Origin: Thermogemmatispora carboxidivorans
Lineage (GTDB): Bacteria > Chloroflexota > Ktedonobacteria > Ktedonobacterales > Ktedonobacteraceae
Length of the DNA: 64,000 nt
Direction of reading: 5' to 3'
Assembly: GCF_000702505.1 (NCBI RefSeq)
Contig: NZ_JNIM01000001.1
Location: 2,480,001 to 2,544,000 of the forward strand
Part shown: positions 54,363 through 63,311 of the stretch, one piece after another
Position numbering within the stretch: position 1 is the stretch's first letter
Layout of the letters: each line of letters opens with the position of its first letter
The notes under the pieces: generated by a model
Told to the model about the DNA's origin: nothing
What the model saw: only the letters and a program-made list of their open reading frames with translations
The model's database searches: none
Position numbers and translations under genes: made by a program

Positions 54363-54539
54363 CCACTGGATGAACGAGCTGTGGTTTTCCTTTCTTTCCT
54401 GCCCTTTCCTACTGAGCCGACAATCGGGTATATTACTGGGGGTGTGCCACCAGGTGGCAGCGGCGTCAGCCGCCGTGTCGCAGTTGGCCCACCCAGGTCC
54501 ATCTTGAGCACCAACAGATGAGGATGAGGAATAAAACAC

Positions 54540-56054
54540 ATGTTAGCAGCACGAGAGGCGCATCGGGAGAAGATGCTTGTCGCGCTCTCCTCGGTGGGGG
54601 CGGCGGTTGGGCTGACCGCCTTGAAGCTCGTGGCTGGTTTGCTCAGCGGCAGTCTGGGTATCCTGGCTGAGGCGGCCCACTCCGGTCTGGACCTGGCAGC
54701 GGCCCTGATGACCTTTCTGGCCGTGCGGGTCGCTGACCGGCCCGCCGATGCCACCCATAACTATGGCCATGCCAAGATCGAGAACCTCTCAGCGCTCTTC
54801 GAGGCCATCCTGCTGCTGATCACTGCGCTCTGGATTATCTACGAAGCCCTGCGCCGTCTCATCCTGGGTGAAGGGCATGTTGAGGCAAGCATCCTGGCGC
54901 TGGTGGTAATGGCCATCTCGATTGCTGTCGACGTCACTCGCTCGCGGGCCTTGCTGCGCGTCGCCCGTCGTCTGGGTAGCCAGGCCCTGGAGGCCGATGC
55001 CCTCCACTTCAGCACCGATATCTGGAGCTCCGCCATTGTCATTGGGGGTCTGCTGGTCCTGCGCCTGGCGGAGGTCTGGCACCTGCCATCCTGGTTCAGA
55101 CAAGCAGACGCCGTTGCTGCACTTGGTGTCTCCCTGATCGTGATCTACGTAGCCCTGCGTCTGGCACACGAAACGGTCGATGCCCTGCTCGATCGTGCTC
55201 CTGAAGAGCTCCTGCAGCGGCTGGAGGTGGCCATCCGGCAGGTGGAGGGAGTAAGCGAGCTGCGCCGGGTGCGTGTGCGTCGCGCCGGCAACAAGATTTT
55301 CGCCGATGTCGTGGTGGCGGCACCGCGCTCTTTCACTTTTGAGGAGACGCATGCCCTGAGCGAGCGCGTCGAGCAGGCCGCTATCACGGGGGTGCATGCT
55401 CATGCACCCCAGGCGGAGGCCGACGTCGTCGTTCATCTGGAGCCGGTAGCGACCGCCGAGGAGACGGTGCGCGAGCAGATTCACTATCTGGCTCAACAGC
55501 AAGGGATTCGGGCCCACGATATTCGCGTGCGCGAGGTAGGGGGCAAGCTGGAAGCTGACTTTGATATCGAAGTGGAAGCCGATATGGATCTCGCCAGCGC
55601 GCATGCGGCGGCCACACGCCTGGAAGAGGCAGTCTTGCGCGGCAACGCCCAGCTGCAGCGAGTCACCACTCACCTGGAGGCACCAACGGCGACGATCGAG
55701 CGCCGCCAGGACGTCACGAGCGATTACCCTGAAATGGTCCAGCACATTCGCCAGCTGGCCGATGCCGTGGCTGGCCTGGGGAGTGCCCATGACATCCATC
55801 TCTATCGCTCCTGCCGAGCCGAGGAGCGGGTCGCTGGGGCAGGGCCGCGCAAGGCGGGGAAGCGGCGAGAAGGAGAACGGTTGGCAAGCGCGAACGGGCG
55901 CGAGGAGGAGCTAGATCTTGTTCTCCATATTACCTGTGCTCCCGAGATACCCCTGAGCCAGGCCCATCTCAAAGCCGAGGAGGTGCAGCGCGCCCTGCGT
56001 CAAGAGTATCCCCGCCTCGGCTCGGTCGCCATCCATACGGAGCCTCCGGAGTGA
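54540..56054 (+). CDS. Cation diffusion facilitator with three C-terminal domains
   Basis: This CDF-family metal/proton antiporter has 504 residues, against about 300 for typical members. Six helices span residues 12-205, with metal-site residues in LAEAAHSGLD and EADALHFSTDIW (His/Asp quartet-like). After YALRLAHETVDALLD-like linker sequence, three ferredoxin-like C-terminal domains follow one another (about 228-300, 305-385, 395-503). Each repeats the pattern H.(I/L)RVR..G plus AH..A..LE plus VxxHLEP. The third has a charged insertion (about 425-455). The metal (Zn, Fe, Mn, Co) is not predictable. ATG 54540 lies on the opposite strand from argC. Confidence 0.88.
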   Translation: MLAAREAHREKMLVALSSVGAAVGLTALKLVAGLLSGSLGILAEAAHSGLDLAAALMTFLAVRVADRPADATHNYGHAKIENLSALFEAILLLITALWIIYEALRRLILGEGHVEASILALVVMAISIAVDVTRSRALLRVARRLGSQALEADALHFSTDIWSSAIVIGGLLVLRLAEVWHLPSWFRQADAVAALGVSLIVIYVALRLAHETVDALLDRAPEELLQRLEVAIRQVEGVSELRRVRVRRAGNKIFADVVVAAPRSFTFEETHALSERVEQAAITGVHAHAPQAEADVVVHLEPVATAEETVREQIHYLAQQQGIRAHDIRVREVGGKLEADFDIEVEADMDLASAHAAATRLEEAVLRGNAQLQRVTTHLEAPTATIERRQDVTSDYPEMVQHIRQLADAVAGLGSAHDIHLYRSCRAEERVAGAGPRKAGKRREGERLASANGREEELDLVLHITCAPEIPLSQAHLKAEEVQRALRQEYPRLGSVAIHTEPPE

Positions 56055-56213
56055 TCGCCGGCTTCGCGCCTCCTTCCTGGCCTGGCCTGGCCAGCCAACC
56101 AGCCGCGCTGGCGCGACGCGCTCCGTCTGACTGCGAGCGGGGAGCGAAACGCTGACCGGCCACCGTCTGCGGCAGATCCTGCTCACGCAGGCGAGAAGCA
56201 GAGATCGGCGCTG

Positions 56214-56909
56214 CTAGCTGGCTCGTAAGGCGATGACCCGCTGGAGGAGTTCCTCCAGAGAGAGGGCGCTCAAGGTCTCCAATTGCAGATCGGGCGTGGC
56301 GTCTTCGGAAAAGGCCGCCTGGCGTGTGAGCACGCTGGGGACGGCTACGCAGAAGATGCCCGCTCGCCGTGCCGCCCGTACGCCATTGGGCGAATCTTCC
56401 AAAGCGATGGCCTCCTCGGCTCTGACGCCCAGGCAGCTCAAGACTGCCAGATAGACTGCCGGGTCTGGCTTGGTTACCTGGACATCGTCGCCGCAGCAGA
56501 TACACTGGAAACGCGACCGCAGACCAAGGCGTTCTAAATGGCCGACAACCCAGCGCCGCGATGAGGAGGAAGCAACGCCCAGACGCAGACCGAGCCGCTG
56601 GGCTGCCTCCAGGTAGTCTAGCACTCCCTCTGCGACCGCCTGTCCCTCTAAGAGCTGGCGACAACGCTCCCGCCGTGCCAACCGCAGTGACTCGCGTTCC
56701 TCTAGCGAGAAAGAGCGGCCCAGCCGACGCTCTAGCTCGCGTAAGGGATCGAAGGGGCTAGAGGTGGGGCCAATGCCGATGTAGGGGAGCCAGGCCTCCA
56801 GCTCGAAGCGCTGGCCATAGCGCTCGTACAGCTCCTGCCAGGCCAAAAACTCCGGCACCTCTGTTTCGAGAATGAGACCGTCGAAGTCGAAAATCAGGGC
56901 GGTAATCAT
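56214..56909 (-). CDS. HAD hydrolase, beta-phosphoglucomutase/phosphatase-like
   Basis: This HAD subfamily IA enzyme (231 residues) starts ALIFDFDGLILETE, with nucleophile and acid Asp in DFDG. A helical cap follows. VASSSSRRWVVGHL gives motif II, KPDPAVYL motif III and IALEDSPNGVRAARRAG motif IV. Such proteins act on sugar phosphates or phosphoglycolate. The ATG at 56909 has AAGGAGG only two bases away, a short spacing; the in-frame upstream extension lacks HAD sequence. Stands alone. Confidence 0.88.
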   Translation of the reverse strand: MITALIFDFDGLILETEVPEFLAWQELYERYGQRFELEAWLPYIGIGPTSSPFDPLRELERRLGRSFSLEERESLRLARRERCRQLLEGQAVAEGVLDYLEAAQRLGLRLGVASSSSRRWVVGHLERLGLRSRFQCICCGDDVQVTKPDPAVYLAVLSCLGVRAEEAIALEDSPNGVRAARRAGIFCVAVPSVLTRQAAFSEDATPDLQLETLSALSLEELLQRVIALRAS

Positions 56910-57192
56910 GTCCTCCTTGGGGGCAGTGCCCCCGCTCGGACGCGGCTCTGAGCAGAGCCAGCCGACGCTTCGTCCGTGCGGGGCAACAGGCCCGATCACT
57001 GGCAAAATAGGCCGACCTGCCGCCCATCTGAGTTGAGCAGCGCTGGTCGGAAAAGGCTGGTAGCTCTGCCTTAAGCATACCACATCAAGCGGGCGGTCTG
57101 CCCGTCAGCGTCAGGTCCTGGCCCAGAGCGAGGCCCCAGAGCCTCTGGCTCTGAGGTCTCGCTCACCACGGCCTGGGTGCGACCCGGCTCGC

Positions 57193-58194
57193 CTAGGCTA
57201 CGAACTGGTTCGTGTAGGCAGCACTGACATCGGGCACGGCAGGAATCAGCTTCAGGGCGGTCATAAAGGTGGCCGTCGCCTGCCAGGTGGCGGGATCGTT
57301 GTAGCCGAGATGGCCGTTGCCCCGCCAGACGGGAATCGTCGCCTGCAGGACTTCCCTGGCCTTAACCAGATCCAGGCCAGGCACATAGCTCTTGCTGAGC
57401 TGCAGGGCCTCCTCGGGATTGGCAATGACCTCGCGTAGTCCCCGCAGGGTCGCCTGCACAAAGGCCCGCACCATCTGCGGCTGCTGACGCAAGGTGGTCT
57501 GCAGTGTCACAATGCCATTGGAGATCAGCGGCTGGTAGTCCGAGACCTCAAAGGTGCGCACCGGGAAGCCCTGACGGCGTAGCTGCAGTGGCTCATTGTT
57601 CGAATAGCCCATCACGGCATCGACCTTGTGGCCGAGCAGGGCGGCGACCTGGGTGAAGCCGATGGATTGCAGGCGAATGTCGTTGACGCTCAGATGTTCG
57701 TGGTAGAGCAGCCCCAGCAGCCCAACGTAGGTCGCCCCGTAGGGACCAGGTACCCCAACGCTGTGCCCCTTCAGGTCGGCCAGCGTGCGAATCGGCGAAT
57801 CCGCCGGCACGATCAGGCAGACCGGATAGCGCTGAAAAATGGTGGCCACGTTGACGGCCTGCACCCCCTTGCTCCGGGCCGTCAGCTCCTCATCGCCGCT
57901 GGCGAAGACAAAGGTATTGCGTCCCGCCACCATCGAACCGACCAGGTCGGTAACGATCCCATGATTGAAGGTCACGTTCAGTCCAGCCTGGCTATAGTAG
58001 CCCTTGGCTTGGGCAACATAAAAGGGCGCGAACTGGATGTCCGGAATGTAGCCCAGACCGATGGTGACATCCGTCACCGTCTTTCCCCCATTGGATGCGG
58101 GCGAGCCTTGCCCTGCCGACTGGCCGCAGGCGCCGAGCAAGAGGGAAAATACAAGGAGACAACTAACAAACACAAGATGCGTGACTTTCCGCAT
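57193..58194 (-). CDS. ribY: ABC transporter substrate-binding lipoprotein, RibY-like
   Basis: The 333-residue NMT1/THI5-type periplasmic-binding protein has a lipoprotein signal with lipobox LLGAC near residue 22. The mature domain starts at VTIGLGYIPDIQFAPFYVAQAKGYY, typical of the THI5/SsuA clan. Substrates in this clan are pyrimidine precursors, thiamine, riboflavin or sulfonates. Placement after a permease under an FMN riboswitch matches the RibXY riboflavin transporter described in Chloroflexota, so riboflavin is inferred. ATG 58194 is chosen because it gives a proper signal peptide; the frame is open to 58230. No ATPase gene adjoins. Confidence 0.82.
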   Translation of the reverse strand: MRKVTHLVFVSCLLVFSLLLGACGQSAGQGSPASNGGKTVTDVTIGLGYIPDIQFAPFYVAQAKGYYSQAGLNVTFNHGIVTDLVGSMVAGRNTFVFASGDEELTARSKGVQAVNVATIFQRYPVCLIVPADSPIRTLADLKGHSVGVPGPYGATYVGLLGLLYHEHLSVNDIRLQSIGFTQVAALLGHKVDAVMGYSNNEPLQLRRQGFPVRTFEVSDYQPLISNGIVTLQTTLRQQPQMVRAFVQATLRGLREVIANPEEALQLSKSYVPGLDLVKAREVLQATIPVWRGNGHLGYNDPATWQATATFMTALKLIPAVPDVSAAYTNQFVA

Positions 58195-58326
58195 AAGGCG
58201 CACAATTCCCCCATACAGACAACACAACAAAGCTTGCTTGTCGTGAGTGAGCGATAGGGTATAGGAGCGGCACGCTGGCTGGCCAGCGGCGCTGAGCAGT
58301 GTGGTAGGGAAGCCGAAGCGGGACCC

Positions 58327-59220
58327 TCAATAGACAGCTTCAGCCAGTTTGCTCAGCAGCCAGGCAAGACCGTAGTAGACTGCCGCCAGCGCGGCAAGCA
58401 ACGCCAGTGTTGCGAACATAAACGGTGTATCGTACTGATGCTGTCCTTGCAAGATCAGGCCCCCTAGCCCTTGATTGCCGCCGGCAACGAACTCGCCCAC
58501 CAGGGCGCCGGTGATCGAGAGCGTCAGCCCGGTGCGCACCGCTGCCAGGATGGCCGGCAGCGCCAGGGGAAACTCGATGGCGGTCAGCATTGACCAGCCG
58601 GCGGCCCCGTCGACGCGCGCCGCGTCCACGATGGAGCGATCGATGGTGCGCACACCCAGTGCTGTCGTGATCACCATAGGAAAGAGCACTACCAGCATAC
58701 ACAGAATGACTGTCGGAAGCAAGGTATAGCCCAGCCAGAGCACGAGGAAAGGTGCAATGACAATAGCCGGGATGGCCTGACCGGCAGCCAGGTAGGGCTG
58801 AACGGTGGCGGCGATCAGGCGCGACTTGGCCAGGCCATAGCCCAGCGGCAGCCCGATAACAACCGCCAGCAGGAAACCAAGGAGGCTTTCCTCAACAGTA
58901 GCCAGGGCATTGATCTCGAAAAGCCCCGAGCTCAAGCCGTCCAGCAGGCGCTGCCAGACGTCGGCAGGCGACGGTAAGAAGAGTGGATTGACGTGCCAGT
59001 AGGCGCTGCCGAGATACCACAGGCTCAGCAGCACGACAGCCACCGACAGAGGAGGCAGCACGGTCAAGACAGTCGTCCGCCGACGGTGAGTTCCGTTGAC
59101 CCTGGTGGCTTGTGTGATCGCGGGACCTATCTGCTCGCCTGCCTCCTTCTGGCGGTCCCGGCGCGGCAGGTCGAGCGAGAGATGCTTTCTGGCGGAGGTG
59201 GAAGTGTCGATACCCATCAT
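58327..59220 (-). CDS. ribX: ABC transporter permease, RibX-like
   Basis: This 297-residue inner-membrane permease of the BPD type has six helices. The EAA loop reads DAARVDGAAGWSMLTAIEFPLALP. FLPSPADVWQRLLDGL precedes the core, as in SsuC/ThiX-type permeases. Together with the downstream binding protein and the FMN riboswitch upstream it fits RibX. The partner ATPase must be encoded elsewhere, as in known RibXY systems. ATG 59220 (followed by a second ATG) is preferred over the long upstream extension. It precedes ribY by 132 bases. Confidence 0.85.
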   Translation of the reverse strand: MMGIDTSTSARKHLSLDLPRRDRQKEAGEQIGPAITQATRVNGTHRRRTTVLTVLPPLSVAVVLLSLWYLGSAYWHVNPLFLPSPADVWQRLLDGLSSGLFEINALATVEESLLGFLLAVVIGLPLGYGLAKSRLIAATVQPYLAAGQAIPAIVIAPFLVLWLGYTLLPTVILCMLVVLFPMVITTALGVRTIDRSIVDAARVDGAAGWSMLTAIEFPLALPAILAAVRTGLTLSITGALVGEFVAGGNQGLGGLILQGQHQYDTPFMFATLALLAALAAVYYGLAWLLSKLAEAVY

Positions 59221-59477
59221 GGCCCTCGGTGATCTGTTCTCGTGACAGCGCTCGCTGCTGCTGCTCCCGTCTGGCGGCGGCGACAGGCACGGGGTTGCTC
59301 CGTCATGTCCAGGCCAGGGAGGCAAGAGCCAGGCCGTCAGTTCAACCGACCCGGGGGGCATGTGAGGGAGATGCAGGAAAGCGCTGACGGAGAGCGTGAC
59401 CGATTGGCTGCGCTGCTCCAGGCGCCGACTGCTGGTAGCAAGCGGAGGATCACTCGTCCGTTTCGCGAGATACCAAG
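59221..59477. other. Leader between FMN riboswitch and ribX
   Basis: On the minus strand this is the expression platform and 5' leader. No T-tailed hairpin stood out, so translational control by hiding the ribosome site is possible. Confidence 0.4.
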
Positions 59478-59585
59478 CCTTCTCCCATCCGGACTGTTAC
59501 CGTCGGCTTCGGCCTCTCACCGAATCCATCGCTGGGTGCCGTTCACTGGACTGGTTGGAGTGACCCCTCAAGGCTGTCCAGAGCG
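59478..59585 (-). promoter_or_regulatory. FMN riboswitch (RFN element) upstream of ribXY
   Basis: The minus strand carries the conserved 3' half GCCGACGGTAACAGTCCGG followed by ATGGGAGAAGG, and GGATTCGGTGAGAGGCC before it. These match the FMN aptamer almost perfectly. The 5' half (TTGAGGGGTCACTCC region) is shorter and more divergent than the textbook aptamer. FMN binding would shut off the transporter. Confidence 0.88.
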
Positions 59586-59933
59586 TCTGGGCGAACGCCG
59601 GCCTGTCAGTCGATCGTGACAGCCCGGTCACCCTCAACGGCACGCAACGAGTCGCGGGCTCGGCAGCTCACACATGGCCGTGGCATGGTAGGTAGCGGGT
59701 TGCGCTGCTGTCATGCTGACGTGTGGCCGCCATACCGCCGGTCGGGAATTGCACCCTGCCCCGAAGGTCTTGTTTTCGTCTCTGTCGATATTATGACACA
59801 GAGCGCAGAAGCAGTGCAAGAGGGCGCGTGTGTGAGGCCAGGAAGCAAGCAGCGCGACCCGCCTGAAGGGCTGCTCTCTTCCTGGCTACGACCAGACGGG
59901 CCGCCGGTGCGGCGCGGCGCGCCGCTGCTGTGC
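59586..59933. other. Intergenic, no gene seen
   Basis: This is upstream of the riboswitch on the minus strand and beyond the doxX stop. A longer plus-strand frame here runs antisense to doxX and has no recognisable motif. Confidence 0.4.
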
Positions 59934-60326
59934 CTAGCTTTGGGCGCGGGTCTGCCCCGTCCTCGTCCCGCTTTCTTCGAGCAGCACGAGCAGCAGGCCC
60001 CCCATCAGCCCCAGGTTCTTGAAAAACTGCGTCTGCTGAGCCTGACGGGTCTGGGGATCGTGCTCCTGCCAGAACGGGTGGCCGACGATGGTTGTGGGGA
60101 CCAACGAGGCGAGCAGGACGGCGGCGGCCAGACGTGGCAACCAGCCCAGGGCAAGGGCACTGCCAGCAACCACCATTGTGGCGCCGTTGAGCACGACGGC
60201 GCGCTCTGGCTGAGGAATGCCAAAGCGCGCGACCCGCGCCGGGCGCCCTCCCGGATTGAGAAAGGCCTCTGTTCCCCCCTTGATGAAGATCACGGCCAAC
60301 AGCAAACGTGCCAGTGCTCGGATCAT
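59934..60326 (-). CDS. DoxX-family membrane protein
   Basis: This 130-residue protein has four hydrophobic helices: RALARLLLAVIFIKGGTEAF, VVLNGATMVVAGSALALGW, AAAVLLASLVPTTIVGHPFW and FFKNLGLMGGLLLVLL. These match the DoxX family, including the HPFW motif and FFKNLGLMGG. DoxX proteins are small quinol-linked or redox-associated membrane subunits. Between the ribXY and F420 genes it is transcribed alone. Function not defined. Confidence 0.87.
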   Translation of the reverse strand: MIRALARLLLAVIFIKGGTEAFLNPGGRPARVARFGIPQPERAVVLNGATMVVAGSALALGWLPRLAAAVLLASLVPTTIVGHPFWQEHDPQTRQAQQTQFFKNLGLMGGLLLVLLEESGTRTGQTRAQS

Positions 60327-60571
60327 GGGTGCGATATTCGTCTCCTCTCTCTAGCGGTAGCGTGCGCGGTGGGTGTACCCAGGAAGGAGCAGGGGGCGCC
60401 AGCGAGGAACTGAGACAGGCTGCTGATCTTCCCTGCCGGTCTCCCTTTCCTCCGCTCACTGGCGCACGCAAGAGATGAGCGAGCCAGTGTCCCACTGGCT
60501 CCTCTCTCCTCTTTCATTCTAGTCCGTTGACTCACAGCGCTGCCAGCGCCCGGCAGCCGACAGCGGCGTAT

Positions 60572-60601
60572 TTGCAGGGAGAGCGAGTTGCGAAATATAA
60601 T
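60572..60601 (+). promoter_or_regulatory. Promoter of the F420 operon
   Basis: A perfect -10 TATAAT (60596-60601) has TTGCAG (60572-60577) 18 bp upstream. The predicted start near 60608 leaves a leader of about 12 nt, including AGGAGG at 60610-60615. Confidence 0.6.
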
Positions 60602-60619
60602 ACTCACCCAGGAGGATGT

Positions 60620-61414
60620 ATGGGCGCGGAACTACGGATCATCCCCATCACAGGTATTGGCGAAATTACCCCAGGGAGTGACCTGGGGGTTATCATCTCT
60701 GCGGCGTTGCAGGCCCAGGGGGTGGCTCTGGCCAACGGCGACATTCTGGTGGTCACCCAAAAGATTGTCTCGAAGGCCGAGGGGCGACTGGTTGACCTGG
60801 AGAAGGTCGTGCCTTCGCCTTTCGCCTTGACGATTGCGCGCGAGACTGGCAAGGACCCCCGCCATGTCGAGGTGATTCTGCAGGAGACGCGCCGGCTGGT
60901 GCGCATGGACCGCGGCGTCCTGATCTGTGAGACTCATCATGGCTTCGTCTGCGCCAATGCCGGGGTGGATGAATCCAATCTTGCTGATCAGCATCAGGTG
61001 AGCCTCTTGCCGCGCGATCCCGACCATTCGGCGCGCCTGCTGCGGGAGCGCTTGCTCTCACTGGCGTCTTCCACGGCCCCTCGCTGGTCGCCGGAATGCG
61101 AGCCGCTAGAGGAGCTGGCGGTCATCATCTCCGACACCTGGGGGCGGCCCTGGCGCAATGGCCAGGTCAATATGGCGATTGGCGTGGCCGGGCTGGCCCC
61201 CATCAGGGACTATCGTGGCGAGCCTGATGCCTATGGGCGCGAGCTGCGCGTCAGTGCCATTGCTGTAGCCGATGAGCTGGCGGCGGCTGCCGAGCTGGTG
61301 ATGGAGAAGAGTGCTGGCGTGCCCGTCGCGTTGATCCGTGGCTATGCCTTTCTCCCCGCGGAAGACGGGGTCAGGCCATTACTGCGCGATGCCGTCAGCG
61401 ATCTGTTTCGTTAG
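60620..61414 (+). CDS. cofE: Coenzyme F420:L-glutamate ligase CofE
   Basis: CofE adds gamma-linked glutamates to F420-0 using GTP. The 264-residue protein has the family start RIIPITGIGEITPGSDLG, TQKIVSKAEGRLVDL, HGFVCANAGVDESN and SDTWGRPWRNGQVNMAIGVA, with VMEKSAGVPVALIRGY near the end. It is the single-domain form without a fused nitroreductase. The nitroreductase gene follows separately. ATG 60620 with AGGAGG upstream is used; the frame extends further but the promoter lies there. Confidence 0.95.
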   Translation: MGAELRIIPITGIGEITPGSDLGVIISAALQAQGVALANGDILVVTQKIVSKAEGRLVDLEKVVPSPFALTIARETGKDPRHVEVILQETRRLVRMDRGVLICETHHGFVCANAGVDESNLADQHQVSLLPRDPDHSARLLRERLLSLASSTAPRWSPECEPLEELAVIISDTWGRPWRNGQVNMAIGVAGLAPIRDYRGEPDAYGRELRVSAIAVADELAAAAELVMEKSAGVPVALIRGYAFLPAEDGVRPLLRDAVSDLFR

Positions 61415-61569
61415 CCATCTGCCGAACCTGGCCGCGAGGGAGACCACTGCCAGATCTGCCAGGCATGACTTGTCCCCTGCTCTTGATGGCGATCGAGCTG
61501 TCTGAGATGGACGGGGCCCTGCTGTCGGGTCGGCCTGATGACACCCAGAGAAGGTAGAGCAAACGAGCC

Positions 61570-62235
61570 GTGACAACTGCCTGCGAACGAGCTGTGACGA
61601 TCTCCCAACGAACCGGTGACCTGCTGACGCTGCTGCGCAGCCGACGCAGTGTGCGCGCGCTCCAGGAGCGCCCGATTCCCGAGCCTCTGCTAGAGCAGGT
61701 CTTAGAGGCTGCTCGCTGGGCGCCCTCACCGCATGGTCGGCAACCCTGGCGCTTTGTCGTCTTCAGCGAGCGGGAGCGCAAGGAGCGGCTGATTGAGCGG
61801 ATGAGTGCGGCCTGGGAGGCTCAGCTGCGGCTAGACCAGCAGCCAGAGGAGATCATTGCTGTGCGTCTGGAGAAATCGCGCCAGCGCATCCGGCAGGCCC
61901 CGGTCCTGATCCTTCCCTGCCTGTACCTGGAGGATCTGGATCGCTATCCCGATGCTGAGCGTCAAGAGAACGAGCGCATTATGGCGATTCAGAGCCTGGG
62001 AGCGGCCATACAAAATATGCTCTTGATGGCCTACGAGCTGGGCCTTGATACGGGCTGGATGTGCGCCCCTCTCTTCTGCCCCGCGGTGGTCTGCGAGGCT
62101 CTCGATCTGGATCAGCGCCTGCAGCCCCAGGCTCTGATTACGCTGGGCTACGCCGCGGCTGACCCCAAACGGCGGCCACGTCTGCCCCTGGAAGCCCTCG
62201 TTATTCGTCTCGATAGTCAGAGCGAGGCCGGGTAG
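61570..62235 (+). CDS. Nitroreductase-family protein, FbiB C-domain-like
   Basis: The 221-residue FMN-dependent nitroreductase fold shows LLRSRRSVRALQERPIP and AARWAPSPHGRQPWRFVVF at the N-terminus, and GAAIQNMLLMAYELGLDTGWMCAP in the dimer/FMN region. In actinobacteria this domain is fused to CofE as FbiB and reduces dehydro-F420-0. Its position directly after cofE suggests the same reaction as a separate protein. GTG 61570 is used; a second GTG at 61594 is possible. It lies 155 bases after cofE. Confidence 0.85.
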   Translation: MTTACERAVTISQRTGDLLTLLRSRRSVRALQERPIPEPLLEQVLEAARWAPSPHGRQPWRFVVFSERERKERLIERMSAAWEAQLRLDQQPEEIIAVRLEKSRQRIRQAPVLILPCLYLEDLDRYPDAERQENERIMAIQSLGAAIQNMLLMAYELGLDTGWMCAPLFCPAVVCEALDLDQRLQPQALITLGYAAADPKRRPRLPLEALVIRLDSQSEAG

Positions 62236-62344
62236 CCAGGACAGTGAGCAAAGCGAGGAGCGTGGAGAGAAGCAGACAACCCGTGCTACAGTGCTCTGTC
62301 GGACCAGCCAGAGCAAGAAAAGAGAAGGGAGCAGCAAGAGAGCC

Positions 62345-63277
62345 ATGATCGTTGTGCTCGCCGGTGGCGTAGGGGGAGCACGTTTTCTCCAGGGAGTCGT
62401 CCAGGTAGTCTCGCCTGCAGAGGTTACCGCTATCGTCAACACGGGCGACGATCGCGAGTTTTATGGCCTGCACGTCTCGCCCGACATCGACATCGTGATC
62501 TATACGTTGGCCGGCATCGTTGACGAGCGCCACGGCTGGGGCATCCGAGACGACACCTATCACGTCATGCAGCAGCTCACCCGCTATGGCCACGAGGACT
62601 GGTTTCTCCTGGGGGATCGTGATCTGGCGACGCATATCCATCGTAGCCAGCGCCTGCGCCAGGGACAGAGGCCCAGTGAGGTGACCGATGAACTACGTCG
62701 CCTCTTTGGGCTGACGCTGCGTATTCTGCCCATGAGCGATGATCCGGTGGCGACGCATATCCAGACCCCCGTCGGCCTGTTGCACTTCCAAGAATATATG
62801 GTGAAGCGCCGCTGTCAGGATGAGGTGCAGGGCGTCGTCTTTGTGGGCGTTGAGCAGGCCAGACCGGCCCCTGGTGTCCTTGAGGCTCTGCATCAGGCCG
62901 AGGCTGTGCTGCTTGCTCCAAGCAATCCCATCGTCAGCATCGGCAGCATCCTGGCCCTGCCTGGCGTGCGCGAAGCATTGCAGACGACCGCTGCTACGGT
63001 GGCCGCCGTCAGCCCCATTGTGGGCGGCGCCCCGCTCAAGGGGCCAGCAGATAAGCTGATGCGCGGTCTCGGCTACGAGGTCTCTGCCCTGGGCGTGGCC
63101 CGCTGCTACGCCGACTTTCTGGATGTCATGGTCATTGACCAGCAGGACGCGGCCCTGGCCCCGGCCATTGAGGCCCTGGGCCCGCATGTGCTGGTCACTG
63201 ATACCATTATGCGTGATCAGGAGGCCAAAGCCCGCCTGGCGCGCGAGGTGCTGCAGAGCTGTGCACGCGCGGTCTAG
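62345..63277 (+). CDS. cofD: 2-phospho-L-lactate/PEP transferase CofD
   Basis: CofD transfers phospholactate (or enolpyruvyl phosphate) from its GDP-activated form to FO, giving (dehydro-)F420-0. The 310-residue protein begins IVVLAGGVGGARFLQGVV and shows IVNTGDDREFYGLHVSPDID, WFLLGDRDLATHI and PSNPIVSIGSILALPG, all family blocks. ATG 62345 has AAGGGAG upstream; extension to 62291 is unlikely. Between the nitroreductase and cofC genes, it forms the core of the F420 operon. Confidence 0.95.
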   Translation: MIVVLAGGVGGARFLQGVVQVVSPAEVTAIVNTGDDREFYGLHVSPDIDIVIYTLAGIVDERHGWGIRDDTYHVMQQLTRYGHEDWFLLGDRDLATHIHRSQRLRQGQRPSEVTDELRRLFGLTLRILPMSDDPVATHIQTPVGLLHFQEYMVKRRCQDEVQGVVFVGVEQARPAPGVLEALHQAEAVLLAPSNPIVSIGSILALPGVREALQTTAATVAAVSPIVGGAPLKGPADKLMRGLGYEVSALGVARCYADFLDVMVIDQQDAALAPAIEALGPHVLVTDTIMRDQEAKARLAREVLQSCARAV

Positions 63278-63311
63278 TCGGAGAATCTGCAGTTCGGGAG
63301 GGGCGACTACT

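Noticed and set aside
54789..55799. 336-residue minus-strand frame
   Set aside because: It is antisense to the CDF transporter; His/Gln-rich mirror of its codons.
59616..60413. 265-residue plus-strand frame
   Set aside because: It is antisense to doxX, whose four helices and HPFW motif are convincing.
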